NCBI GenBank assembly: GCA_002440745.1 | Contig: DJVB01000061.1 | Span: 80,202-144,201 of the forward strand | Direction of reading: 5' to 3' | Source of the DNA: Bacteroidales bacterium UBA6267 | GTDB taxonomy: Bacteria > Bacteroidota > Bacteroidia > Bacteroidales > UBA1556 | DNA length: 64,000 nucleotides | Shown here: in pieces, positions 56,276-63,985 of the stretch | Layout: the number at the start of each line of letters is the position of its first letter | Position numbering within the stretch: position 1 is the stretch's first letter | Notes under the pieces: model-generated | What the model was told of the DNA's origin: nothing | The model's input: only the letters and a program-made list of their open reading frames with translations | Databases searched by the model: none | Position numbers and translations under genes: made by a program

Positions 56276-57532
56276 ATGAAGACTATTTGTGTTATTGGCT
56301 TGGGGTATGTAGGATTACCGCTTGCTGTTGAGTTTGGAAAGAAAAGAAAAGTAATTGGCTTCGAAATTAGTCAGGCTCGTGTTGATGAGCTTCTTTCAGG
56401 TCACGATTCGACTTTGGAAACTACCGATGAGGATTTGAAAAATGCTAAGTATTTGACCTATACCACCAATTTGGATGATATCCGCGAAGCTCAGATTTTC
56501 ATCGTTGCCGTTCCTACTCCAACCGATAAAAACAATCGTCCCGACCTCACCCCGCTGATTAAAGCTTCTGAAACTGTGGGTAAAGTAATCAAAGACGGCG
56601 ACATCGTCATTTACGAATCCACCGTTTATCCGGGTGCTACCGAAGAAGATTGCGTACCCGTTATCGAGCGCATCTCCGGCAAAAAGATGAACCAACATTT
56701 CTTTGTCGGCTATTCTCCTGAACGCATCAATCCGGGTGACAAAGTGCACACGCTGACCACTATAAGGAAAGTTACTTCCGGTTCTACTCCAGAAATTGGT
56801 GTCGAAGTGGATAAGCTATACAAAGAAATTATCGTTGCCGGAACTCACCTCGCCACATCTATCCGCGTAGCCGAGGCTGCTAAAGTTATCGAAAACTCAC
56901 AGCGCGATATCAATATCGCTTTTGTGAACGAATTGTCCAAAATCTTCAACCTCATGGGCATCGACACGCTCGAAGTGTTAGAAGCTGCCGGCACTAAATG
57001 GAACTTCCTTCCTTTCCGTCCGGGTTTGGTTGGTGGGCATTGCATTGGCGTTGACCCTTTCTACTTGGCTCAAAAAGCTCAAGAAGTGGGCTATCACCCC
57101 GAAATCATCCTCGCCGGTCGCCGACTCAACGACTCTATGGGCGCCTATGTGGCTACTGAAACGGTGAAACTTATGGTGAAAGCCGGCAAGCAGGTGAAAG
57201 GCCAAAAAGCTTTGCTCCTCGGAATTACCTTTAAAGAAAATTGCCCCGATATTCGTAATACTCGCGCCATTGATATCTATCACGAGCTAAAAGAATATGC
57301 TATGGACGTTGATGTTTATGATCCTTGGGCAAGCAACGCGGAAGTTGTTCATGAATACGGTATCGAATTGGTGGACGAAATTGCTCAACCAGGCGAATAT
57401 GCTGCGATTATCCTTGCAGTTGCTCACAACGAATTCAAAGATTTGAACCTTCAATCGTATAAAGATAAAGGTGCTATTATCTTCGATGTGAAGAGCATTT
57501 TACCCAAGACCCTTGTGGACGCACGCTTATAA
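56276..57532 (+). CDS. UDP-N-acetyl-hexosamine 6-dehydrogenase (TviB/WbpO-like)
   Basis: The 418-residue NAD-dependent nucleotide-sugar dehydrogenase has the Rossmann start [25 protein letters not shown], the [10 protein letters not shown] segment characteristic of the TviB/CapL branch, the catalytic Cys256 in [13 protein letters not shown], and the C-terminal domain with [13 protein letters not shown]. It oxidises UDP-GlcNAc or UDP-GalNAc to the uronic acid for capsule or O-antigen. The ATG at 56276 is chosen because it starts exactly at the Rossmann strand; the 16 codons before it (TTG 56228) do not fit. The matching epimerase lies 1.8 kb downstream. Confidence 0.92.
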   Translation: MKTICVIGLGYVGLPLAVEFGKKRKVIGFEISQARVDELLSGHDSTLETTDEDLKNAKYLTYTTNLDDIREAQIFIVAVPTPTDKNNRPDLTPLIKASETVGKVIKDGDIVIYESTVYPGATEEDCVPVIERISGKKMNQHFFVGYSPERINPGDKVHTLTTIRKVTSGSTPEIGVEVDKLYKEIIVAGTHLATSIRVAEAAKVIENSQRDINIAFVNELSKIFNLMGIDTLEVLEAAGTKWNFLPFRPGLVGGHCIGVDPFYLAQKAQEVGYHPEIILAGRRLNDSMGAYVATETVKLMVKAGKQVKGQKALLLGITFKENCPDIRNTRAIDIYHELKEYAMDVDVYDPWASNAEVVHEYGIELVDEIAQPGEYAAIILAVAHNEFKDLNLQSYKDKGAIIFDVKSILPKTLVDARL

Positions 57533-57537
57533 TTATT

Positions 57538-57579
57538 ACGAACTTTTCGTAACGAACTTTTCGTAACGAACTTTTCGGA
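57538..57579. repeat. Three tandem 14-bp palindromic repeats
   Basis: The unit ACGAACTTTTCGTA occurs three times without gaps; the last copy ends in GGA. Each unit contains the inverted repeat ACGAA-CTT-TTCGT. The array lies directly upstream of the -7 box of the next gene, so it may be an operator array. It could also belong to the 7-bp-period arrays of this island, since 14 is twice 7. Confidence 0.85.
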
Positions 57580-57587
57580 TTTTTTCT

Positions 57588-57595
57588 TAGTTTTG
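57588..57595 (+). promoter_or_regulatory. -7 promoter element almost touching the ATPase start codon
   Basis: TAGTTTTG followed by C matches TAnnTTTG(C) and ends 4 bp before the ATG at 57600. Transcription would start at or within a few bases of the start codon, so the message may be leaderless. Confidence 0.5.
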
Positions 57596-57599
57596 CCCA

Positions 57600-58700
57600 A
57601 TGAATCCTTTCTATATTTCTGCTTATAAGTCTCCGGAATTCTTTTGCGATAGAGAAAAGGAAACTTCTATTTTGACCGAAACCGTTACCAATGGCAGGAA
57701 TATAATGCTATACTCTCTTAGGCGTATGGGCAAAACCGGACTCATTAAGCATCTTTATTTTAATCTGAGTCAAAATACAGATTATCAGTTAATTTACCTC
57801 GATATATATCGTACCAAAAACGTTCAGGATTTTGTAAATGAACTGGCAAATGCCATGCTTTCCATTCAGAAAAAGCAATGGTATCAAAAAGCTTTCGACC
57901 TGATAAAAAGCCTACGACCTGTTATTACAATAAATCCTGTTACAGGTTCAATGGAGGCTGAAATTAAAGCTGTAAATTCCGAACAAAGTCTTAGCAATTT
58001 AGATGTAATTTTCAATTTTTTCGAGAAATTTTCCACTAAAGTTATCATTGCAATCGACGAATTTCAACAAATTACGGAATATCCTGAATCAGGTTTTGAG
58101 GCATTGTTGAGGTCGAAAATACAGTTTCTAAACAATGTTAACTTTATTTATTCCGGCTCCAACCGGCGTATTATCAGTTCTATGTTCAACGATTATAATC
58201 GACCCTTTTATCAGAGTTGCAACACGCTTTACTTAGAGAAGATTTCTTTCGATGTTTATACTACTTTCATATCCAAACTTATGCTTGAGAATGGTAGAAA
58301 GATTGATACTTCTACCGTTGAAAACGGCTTGAAATGGACTGAATCCTATTCATGGTACACTCAAAATTTTTTCAATCGTTTATGGGGTAAAGGCGTAAAA
58401 ACCATTACTGAATCTACTCTGTTCGACGTTGAAATGGATATTTTCGCCGAGAAGGAAAGGGATTTTGTAGAACTCCGCAACTTATTGCCGGTCAATCAAA
58501 TGAACCTTCTAACAGCAATTGCTAAGGAAAATCAAGTTCAAAAACCCAACGCCATCGATTTTATCAAAAAGCATCGACTTGGTTCGGCATCATCAGTTAA
58601 TTCAGCCCTTAAAGTGCTTGAAAACAAGGAAATAATCTATTTCGAAAACGGAGTTTATAAGGTTTATGATGTTTTCCTCACTCGTTTTCTTCAATCTTGA
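57600..58700 (+). CDS. Archaeal-type AAA ATPase (ATPase_2/DUF234-like) with C-terminal winged helix
   Basis: The 366-residue protein has FFCDREKETSIL, Walker A SLRRMGKTGLI (about 39-49, the RRxGKT form of this family), Walker B IIAIDEFQQI (149-158), the sensor stretch FIYSGSNRR, and a C-terminal winged helix (about 290-360, LGSASSVNSALKVLENKEII). These ATPases are abundant in Bacteroidota and archaea and have no settled role; some accompany mobile or defence loci. It stands between the dehydrogenase and an S23-type gene, with repeats on both sides. Confidence 0.85.
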   Translation: MNPFYISAYKSPEFFCDREKETSILTETVTNGRNIMLYSLRRMGKTGLIKHLYFNLSQNTDYQLIYLDIYRTKNVQDFVNELANAMLSIQKKQWYQKAFDLIKSLRPVITINPVTGSMEAEIKAVNSEQSLSNLDVIFNFFEKFSTKVIIAIDEFQQITEYPESGFEALLRSKIQFLNNVNFIYSGSNRRIISSMFNDYNRPFYQSCNTLYLEKISFDVYTTFISKLMLENGRKIDTSTVENGLKWTESYSWYTQNFFNRLWGKGVKTITESTLFDVEMDIFAEKERDFVELRNLLPVNQMNLLTAIAKENQVQKPNAIDFIKKHRLGSASSVNSALKVLENKEIIYFENGVYKVYDVFLTRFLQS

Positions 58701-58741
58701 GAATTAGGAGACTAGTCATTTTTATTAAGGTAATTTTTGAG

Positions 58742-58783
58742 TTCAAAGTTCAAAGTTTAAAATTCAAGGTTCAAAGTTCAATT
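58742..58783. repeat. Heptamer array, six units of TTCAAAG type
   Basis: Units in order are TTCAAAG, TTCAAAG, TTTAAAA, TTCAAGG, TTCAAAG, TTCAATT, with an exact 7-bp period. The sequence family is the reverse complement of the AACCTTG array found after the next gene, so the S23-type gene at 58814 lies between inverted arrays. Confidence 0.85.
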
Positions 58784-58813
58784 AAACCTCTTTAAACATA
58801 AAATTTTAATAAA

Positions 58814-59203
58814 TTGAGTACTTGGAAATCATTCGAAGAAATTGAAGCATGGCAATTAGCCAGAGAGTTTAGCAAGGATATTTATGGTCTAATGGAGAAT
58901 ACAAGTCTCAAAAACGATTATAAATTAAAAGATCAAATTAATGGATCGAGCGGAAGTATAATGGATAACATTAGCGAGGGTTTTGAAAGAAATGGAAATA
59001 AAGAATTCATACAATTCCTTTTTATAGCCAAAGCAAGTGCTGGAGAATCACGATCCCAACTGTATAGAATTGTTGACAGAAATTATATAAGTCAGGAGGA
59101 ATTTCAGGTTTTAAGGGAAAAAGTTCTTTTAGTCTCAAAGAAAATACAAGCTCTAATCAATTATCTTGGTAATTCTGATTATAAAGGACCGAAATACAAA
59201 TAA
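58814..59203 (+). CDS. Four-helix-bundle protein of the S23 (23S rRNA intervening sequence) family
   Basis: The 129-residue all-helical protein has the family landmarks FEEIEAWQLAREFSKDIY, KDQINGSSGSIMDNISEGFER and KEFIQFLFIAKASAGESRSQL. Relatives include the S23 proteins encoded in rRNA intervening sequences and the Avd protein of diversity-generating retroelements; no reverse transcriptase is present here. The start is a TTG, because no ATG is in frame before the conserved part. It is flanked by inverted heptamer arrays about 30 and 50 bp away. A second paralogue is at 63614. Confidence 0.88.
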   Translation: MSTWKSFEEIEAWQLAREFSKDIYGLMENTSLKNDYKLKDQINGSSGSIMDNISEGFERNGNKEFIQFLFIAKASAGESRSQLYRIVDRNYISQEEFQVLREKVLLVSKKIQALINYLGNSDYKGPKYK

Positions 59204-59253
59204 TCACAGACTGTAAACATGAATCCATTAGGACATACCTTCTATAAAATCTT

Positions 59254-59330
59254 GAACCTTGAACCTTAAACCTTAAACCTTGAACCTTGAACCTTGAACC
59301 TTAAACCTTGAACCTTAAACCTTGAACCTT
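59254..59330. repeat. Heptamer array, eleven units of (G/A)AACCTT
   Basis: Eleven units of exactly 7 bp: seven GAACCTT and four AAACCTT in the order G G A A G G G A G A G. On the minus strand a GG occurs every 7 bases. The last unit overlaps the probable start codon of the epimerase gene at 59322. Confidence 0.95.
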
Positions 59331-60308
59331 AAAACAACCATTCTTATCACCGGCGGTGCCGGATTCATCGGCAGCAACCTTGTTGACTACTTTCTCGAAA
59401 AGGGTCATAAGGTGGTTTGTCTCGATAATTTAGCCACGGGCTTCCTGCACAATATTGAGCACAATTTTTCCAATCCCGATTTCACTTTTATAGAGGGTGA
59501 CATACGTGATTTGGAAACATGTCGCAATGCAGTTCAAGGTTGCGACTATGTGCTGCATCAGGCCGCTCTGGGCTCGGTGCCACGTTCCATCAACGACCCC
59601 ATTACCACCAATGCCGTCAACATCGATGGATTCGTAAATATGTTGGTAGCTTCACGAGACCAAGCTGTTAAGCGCTTTGTATATGCTGCCAGCTCAAGCA
59701 CTTATGGCGATTCTAAGCTGCTTCCTAAGGTGGAGCATGAGATTGGTCGCCCGCTTTCTCCTTATGCCATTACCAAATATGTGAACGAACTTTATGCCGA
59801 TGTTTTTGCCAAAACTTATGGCATGCAATGCATTGGGCTGCGTTATTTCAACGTCTTCGGCCGCCGCCAAGACCCCAATGGGGCTTATGCCGCTGTGATT
59901 CCTCTGTGGGTGAAAAACCTGATGAATCACCAATCTCCAATCATCAATGGTGATGGCTCTTATAGCCGCGATTTTACCTTCATTGATAATGTGATTCACG
60001 CCAATGAACAGGCTCTCTTCACCGAGGATAAAGCTTTTGAATCAGAACATTTTGCCGAAGTTTTCAATGTGGCCTTTGGGGGCAATACAAATCTGATTGA
60101 ATTGTTTGAGGCTTTGCGCGATAATCTCGGGCGCTTCGATACCGATATTTTAAATATAGAACCTCAATTCGGACCCAATAGGGCAGGGGATATTCCTCAT
60201 TCTCAAGCTTCCATCGATAAAGCTCAAAGAGTTTTGAATTATAATCCTAAGTACGACGCCCGACAAGGTTTCGAACTTGCCGCTCAATGGTATTTTGAAA
60301 ATTTGTAA
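59322..60308 (+). CDS. UDP-N-acetylglucosamine 4-epimerase (TviC/WbpP-like)
   Basis: The 328-residue extended SDR has ILITGGAGFIGSN, DNLATGFLHNI, HQAALGSVPRSI (a WbpP/TviC hallmark), AASSSTYGD, SPYAITKYVNEL with the Tyr/Lys pair, and FNVFGRRQDPNGAYAAVIP. It would interconvert UDP-GlcNAc(A) and UDP-GalNAc(A) and completes the pathway with the TviB-like dehydrogenase at 56276. The start is problematic: the only in-frame initiator is a TTG inside the last heptamer repeats. The natural first codon before AAA ACA ACC appears to have been replaced by CTT of the array. Expression may be affected. Confidence 0.88.
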   Translation: MNLKTTILITGGAGFIGSNLVDYFLEKGHKVVCLDNLATGFLHNIEHNFSNPDFTFIEGDIRDLETCRNAVQGCDYVLHQAALGSVPRSINDPITTNAVNIDGFVNMLVASRDQAVKRFVYAASSSTYGDSKLLPKVEHEIGRPLSPYAITKYVNELYADVFAKTYGMQCIGLRYFNVFGRRQDPNGAYAAVIPLWVKNLMNHQSPIINGDGSYSRDFTFIDNVIHANEQALFTEDKAFESEHFAEVFNVAFGGNTNLIELFEALRDNLGRFDTDILNIEPQFGPNRAGDIPHSQASIDKAQRVLNYNPKYDARQGFELAAQWYFENL

Positions 60309-60312
60309 TACT

Positions 60313-60630
60313 ATGTTTTTCTCTGATTATCAAAATCATAAAGATGCAAAGCTTAGGACTTCCTTACTCTGGGAGTATGACGCTTCAAAAATCGATTTTG
60401 ATGTGATGAAGGAAAATATCATTCTAAGAGTTATAGAGCGCGGTAGGATAGAGGATTTTTATGCTATAATAAATCGCTATGGATTGAACGAAATCCGGTC
60501 TGTAATCAAAAACTTTTCTTATCTGAATGAAAAAGATATCGCTTTTGTGTGTGCAATTTTTGATTTAAAAAAGGAAGAACTAAAATGCTGTTCACAGAAT
60601 CCGTTGAGAAATCAACATTGGAATTATTAA
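60313..60630 (+). CDS. Probable antitoxin of an AbiEii-type module
   Basis: This 105-residue protein is counted from ATG 60313; the frame upstream to 60277 overlaps the epimerase and is ignored. It has the pattern RTSLLWEYDASKIDFDVMKENIILRVIERG, then FYAIINRYGLNEIR, which I know from small proteins preceding AbiEii/MenT-like nucleotidyltransferases in Bacteroidota (DUF6922-like). It overlaps the toxin gene by 46 bp in another frame, so the pair is coupled. Direct antitoxin function is inferred from context. Confidence 0.7.
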   Translation: MFFSDYQNHKDAKLRTSLLWEYDASKIDFDVMKENIILRVIERGRIEDFYAIINRYGLNEIRSVIKNFSYLNEKDIAFVCAIFDLKKEELKCCSQNPLRNQHWNY

Positions 60631-61223
60631 AACGAATTCAGGATGATGAAGTTTTCAGTGCTTTCTTTTTGGTCGGTGGTACTGCATTAAGTTTGCAAAT
60701 TGGTCATCGTAGAAGTATTGATTTAGATTTTTTTTCGATAAAAAGCATAGATATTCAAGAACTTACAGATCATCTTCGCTTAAATTATAATTTTAATCTC
60801 GACTATTTGTCAAAAAATACGATTAAAGGAGAGATTAAAGGAGTTAAAACAGATTTTATATCTCATCAATACCCATTGATTGATGAAATAAAATATTTCA
60901 ATCAAATCAGAATGGCTTCTCAACTTGAAATTGCAGCTATGAAATTAAATGCAATTACAGGGAATGGATCAAGAATTAAAGACTTTATTGATGTAGCATT
61001 TTTATCGGCTTTTTATTCATTGAATGATATGTTAGAAGCTTATGGACGAAAATATAATTCAAATAAGGTATTAGCTCTTAAATCATTAACCTATTTTGAA
61101 GATATCAATAAGGACGAGCCAATTCACTATTTGAATAGTAACACATTAGATTGGAAATCCATAGAGGACCGAATTTTTGAAATGGTTAATTCTAAATATA
61201 CAGTATTTGAACCAATCAGCTAA
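60585..61223 (+). CDS. AbiEii/MenT-type nucleotidyltransferase toxin (module 1)
   Basis: The 212-residue protein has FFLVGGTALSLQIGHRRS (28-45) followed by IDLDFF with Asp46 and Asp48. This is the GG(T/S)-Dx(D/E) core of AbiEii-like nucleotidyltransferases, which in studied cases modify tRNA and stop growth. EIAAMKLNAITGNGSRIKDFIDV is the second family segment, with Lys and Asp conserved. It sits with its probable antitoxin upstream and a homologous module directly downstream. Confidence 0.88.
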   Translation: MLFTESVEKSTLELLKRIQDDEVFSAFFLVGGTALSLQIGHRRSIDLDFFSIKSIDIQELTDHLRLNYNFNLDYLSKNTIKGEIKGVKTDFISHQYPLIDEIKYFNQIRMASQLEIAAMKLNAITGNGSRIKDFIDVAFLSAFYSLNDMLEAYGRKYNSNKVLALKSLTYFEDINKDEPIHYLNSNTLDWKSIEDRIFEMVNSKYTVFEPIS

Positions 61224-61276
61224 CATATCATCAGATAACTTTGCTTTAAACCTCAAATAAACAACCGATACTCCAC

Positions 61277-61558
61277 TTGAAAACACCTGAAGTCAAACAA
61301 TTTATTCAAAAGCATAATCATCTATTTTGGTATATTCCGGAAGATAAAAAGGAAGAAATCAGCCAAGAATTGCTTATTGAGACCATTTTAAACTATGGTG
61401 AATTGAGTGATTTTAAGGAACTCATCCAAGTTGTTGGTTTTAAGCAAATTGTTAAGGTTTTTTCGGAGCTTCAAGGCCGTAAAAAGTTGAATTACTATCC
61501 TGAGATTTATAATTTTTTCTCATTGGTTCTCAAGAGATATGAACATTCAAATATTTAA
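61277..61558 (+). CDS. Probable antitoxin of the second AbiEii-type module
   Basis: The 93-residue protein starts at TTG 61277, because no ATG is available before the conserved part. FIQKHNHLFWYIPEDKKEEISQELLIETILNYG and FKELIQVVG match the usual partner of AbiEii toxins in Bacteroidota. It overlaps the next gene by 20 bp. It is diverged from the first antitoxin, so cross-talk between the modules is uncertain. Confidence 0.7.
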   Translation: MKTPEVKQFIQKHNHLFWYIPEDKKEEISQELLIETILNYGELSDFKELIQVVGFKQIVKVFSELQGRKKLNYYPEIYNFFSLVLKRYEHSNI

Positions 61559-62153
61559 TCAAAACCAAATTCAACTACTCCCATTGGTGAAACATTTTAA
61601 ACGAGAGTTTTACCTTGTTGGAGGAACTGCAATCGCTTTACATATTGGACACCGGCGATCCATTGATTTTGATTTGTTTAAGTTTAACTCACTTCAACCT
61701 AAGAAAATAACAGAAACCATCTCAAAATCAAAGTATTCGTATCATATAACACGTAGGGTTACCGAACAGTTGAATATGGATATTAATGGTGTAAAGTTTA
61801 CCTTTTTTCAATTTCCATTTAAAATTGAAGCTAAAGAAAAATTAGATGACATATTGCGATTGCCAAGTCTTTTAGATCTTGCAGCAATGAAGGCTTATGC
61901 TCTTGGACGTCGCTCAAAGTGGAAAGATTATGTGGACTTGTATTTTATCATACAGAATTATTACACCATCTATCAAATTTCTAAAAGAGCTTCTATAATT
62001 TTCGGAGAACTTTTTTCTGAAAAACTATTTCGAGCTCAACTTTCTTATTTTGAAGATATTGATTATTCCGAGTCGGTAGAATTTCTTATGCCTTCTGTTT
62101 CACAAGACGAAATAAAAAATTTCTTAATCCATGAAGCAACAAGAATTTTATAA
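61539..62153 (+). CDS. AbiEii/MenT-type nucleotidyltransferase toxin (module 2)
   Basis: The 204-residue homologue of the toxin at 60585 has FYLVGGTAIALHIGHRR (24-40) and IDFDLF with Asp43 and Asp45, then DLAAMKAYALGRRSKWKDYVDLYF. All catalytic positions that I can name are kept, so neither copy looks dead. The C-termini also match in layout (YFEDIDYSESVEFL versus YFEDINKDEPIHYL), which suggests an old duplication or double acquisition. Confidence 0.88.
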   Translation: MNIQIFNQNQIQLLPLVKHFKREFYLVGGTAIALHIGHRRSIDFDLFKFNSLQPKKITETISKSKYSYHITRRVTEQLNMDINGVKFTFFQFPFKIEAKEKLDDILRLPSLLDLAAMKAYALGRRSKWKDYVDLYFIIQNYYTIYQISKRASIIFGELFSEKLFRAQLSYFEDIDYSESVEFLMPSVSQDEIKNFLIHEATRIL

Positions 62154-62223
62154 AAACAAAGATAATTTTAACTTCCCTAACGTTTTAGTTACCAATAATC
62201 GAAGACAAAAGATATAAAAGCTT

Positions 62224-62251
62224 GGCGCAGTGAGCATGGCGTATGGCGCAG
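62224..62251. repeat. Heptamer array, four units of GGCGCAG type
   Basis: Units are GGCGCAG, TGAGCAT, GGCGTAT, GGCGCAG. This is a degenerate member of the same GGAGCAT family as the array at 63540. Confidence 0.7.
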
Positions 62252-62287
62252 AGGAGAGTTATAATTAGAAAGTAGAGTTCGGAACAA

Positions 62288-62427
62288 CCGACAACCGACA
62301 ACCGACAACCGATAACCGATAACCGATAACCAACAACCGACAACCGATAACCAACAACCGATAACCAACAACCGATAACCAACAACCGATAACCAACAAC
62401 CGACAACCGACAACCGACAACCGACAA
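62288..62427. repeat. Heptamer array, twenty units of CC(G/A)A(C/T)AA
   Basis: There are exactly 20 units of 7 bp in three variants: a = CCGACAA, b = CCGATAA, c = CCAACAA. The order is aaa bbb c a bc bc bc bc aaaa. The higher-order bc dimer shows that expansion happened by 14-bp steps in the middle. On the minus strand GG recurs every 7 bases. Confidence 0.95.
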
Positions 62428-62629
62428 CTACAAATGTCAGAAATCAGAAGTGAGTTGCGAATATTAGGTAGTCAATAGAGTTCAAGATAAACACCAAACA
62501 CCAAACATTTACCCTACGAAGCCCTTGATCTCCGTAGCCCTTGGTCGCTGAAGCCTCGGCGAAGGAGATGGGCAAAGGAGATGGGCGAAGTAGGGACAAA
62601 CACCAACCAAGAAACAATAAATTCTTCAA

Positions 62630-63535
62630 ATGACATATTCTCTCTCAAATTTACGCGAACTCGAAGCCGAATCCATCCATATCATCCGTGAGGTGGCTGC
62701 GGAATTCGAGAACCCTGTTATGCTTTATTCCATCGGAAAAGACTCTAGCGTCATGGTGCGATTAGCCGAAAAGGCTTTTGCCCCGGGCAAGGTACCTTTC
62801 CCGCTGATGCACATCGACAGCAAATGGAAATTCCGTGAAATGACCGAGTTTCGTGATGCTTATGCCAAGGAAAAAGGATGGGACTTGATAGTTGAATACA
62901 ATAAAGAAGGCTTTGAAGCCGGCATCGGACCATTCACACATGGCTCTAAAGTGCATACGGATGTAATGAAAACCCAGGCTCTGCTCAAAGCTCTCGACAA
63001 GCATAAATTCGATGCTGCTTTTGGTGGTGCCCGCCGAGACGAAGAGAAAAGTCGCGCTAAAGAACGTATCTTCAGTTTCCGAAATAAATTTCACCAATGG
63101 GACCCCAAAAACCAGCGTCCCGAACTATGGAATATCTATAACACCAAAGTCCACAAAGGCGAAAGCATACGCGTTTTCCCCATATCCAACTGGACTGAAC
63201 TCGACATTTGGAACTATATCCGATTGGAAAATATTCCTATCGTACCCCTTTATTTTGCCAAAGAACGCCCGATTGTGGAATACAACGGAGCGCTTGTAAT
63301 GGTTGACGACGACCGCATGCCAAAAGAACTTGCCGAAAAAGCTCAGATGCGCAAAGTTCGCTTCCGCACCCTCGGCTGCTATCCGCTCACCGGAGCCATC
63401 GATTCCGACGCCGACACCATCGAAAAAATCGTTGAAGAAATGATGGTTACCACCAAATCCGAACGTACCACCCGCGTCATCGACTTCGACCAAGAAGGAA
63501 GCATGGAGCAGAAAAAAAGGGAAGGGTATTTTTAG
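62630..63535 (+). CDS. cysD: Sulfate adenylyltransferase subunit 2
   Basis: The 301-residue protein has the PP-loop SIGKDSS at 34-40, [19 protein letters not shown], and the [10 protein letters not shown] and [15 protein letters not shown] segments of CysD. With CysN it makes adenosine 5'-phosphosulfate, for sulfate assimilation or for sulfation of surface sugars. Its place in a polysaccharide island favours the latter. cysN does not follow directly: an S23-type gene and a heptamer array do. Its codons are GC-richer than those of the neighbouring toxin genes. Confidence 0.93.
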   Translation: MTYSLSNLRELEAESIHIIREVAAEFENPVMLYSIGKDSSVMVRLAEKAFAPGKVPFPLMHIDSKWKFREMTEFRDAYAKEKGWDLIVEYNKEGFEAGIGPFTHGSKVHTDVMKTQALLKALDKHKFDAAFGGARRDEEKSRAKERIFSFRNKFHQWDPKNQRPELWNIYNTKVHKGESIRVFPISNWTELDIWNYIRLENIPIVPLYFAKERPIVEYNGALVMVDDDRMPKELAEKAQMRKVRFRTLGCYPLTGAIDSDADTIEKIVEEMMVTTKSERTTRVIDFDQEGSMEQKKREGYF

Positions 63536-63539
63536 GTAA

Positions 63540-63588
63540 AGGGCATGGAGCATGGAGCATGGCGCATGGGGCAAAGGGCATGGAGCAA
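63540..63588. repeat. Heptamer array, seven units of GGAGCAT type
   Basis: Units in order are AGGGCAT, GGAGCAT, GGAGCAT, GGCGCAT, GGGGCAA, AGGGCAT, GGAGCAA, starting 4 bp after the cysD stop and ending 25 bp before the S23-type gene. GG lies on the plus strand every 7 bases. Confidence 0.9.
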
Positions 63589-63613
63589 GTATAAATAATT
63601 ATAATATTTAAGT

Positions 63614-63985
63614 ATGGGTAGTTCAGCTAAATTTAGATTTGAAGATTTTGAAATGTGGAGACTAGCTGTTGATATTTCGGTTAAACTTTTTATTATTGCG
63701 GATATGTTAACTGACATGAAAAAATATCGATTTGCTGAACAATTAAACGGTGCTGCATTATCCATTACAAACAATATTGCAGAAGGATCTGGATCATTTT
63801 CTGATAAAGATTTTGCAAATTTTCTGAGCATATCCAGAAAGTCAGTTTTTGAATGTGCAAATATTATTGCTGTTCTTAATAAAGTAGAAATCATTAAAAC
63901 CGAAGAAAAAGAAGAACTTTTTGACAGCTTAAGCCATCTTAGTAGTATGATAACAAATTTCAGAAAATCTCTAACAAAGAAATAA
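63614..63985 (+). CDS. Four-helix-bundle protein of the S23 family (second copy)
   Basis: The 123-residue all-helical protein has FRFEDFEMWRLAVDISVKLF, FAEQLNGAALSITNNIAEGSG and FANFLSISRKSVFECANI, matching the S23/Avd-like fold. It is clearly diverged from the copy at 58814, so it is not a recent duplicate. Like that copy, it follows a heptamer array within about 30 bp. It splits cysD from whatever follows beyond the window. The function is unknown. Confidence 0.87.
   Translation: MGSSAKFRFEDFEMWRLAVDISVKLFIIADMLTDMKKYRFAEQLNGAALSITNNIAEGSGSFSDKDFANFLSISRKSVFECANIIAVLNKVEIIKTEEKEELFDSLSHLSSMITNFRKSLTKK

Larger units (their letters stand above)
62154..62629. other. 476-bp repeat-filled gap before cysD
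   Basis: No gene is present. It contains a four-unit heptamer array (62224-62251), a twenty-unit array (62288-62427), two ACACCAA units (62491-62504), and a 13-bp near-duplication GGAGATGGGCAAA/GGAGATGGGCGAA around 62565-62591. The minus-strand frames here (Ser-Val-Val-Gly repeats) are artefacts of the array. Confidence 0.85.

Noticed and set aside
58814..59203. Diversity-generating retroelement accessory (Avd)
   Set aside because: The fold family is shared, but no reverse transcriptase, template repeat or variable repeat is nearby.
62185..62427. Minus-strand proteins made of Ser-Val-Val-Gly-Tyr/Cys-Arg-Leu repeats
   Set aside because: They are translations of the CCGACAA-type heptamer array in two frames, with no start context or domain.
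59254..62427. CRISPR array as an explanation of the repeats
   Set aside because: Units are contiguous 7-mers without spacers and no cas gene is present.
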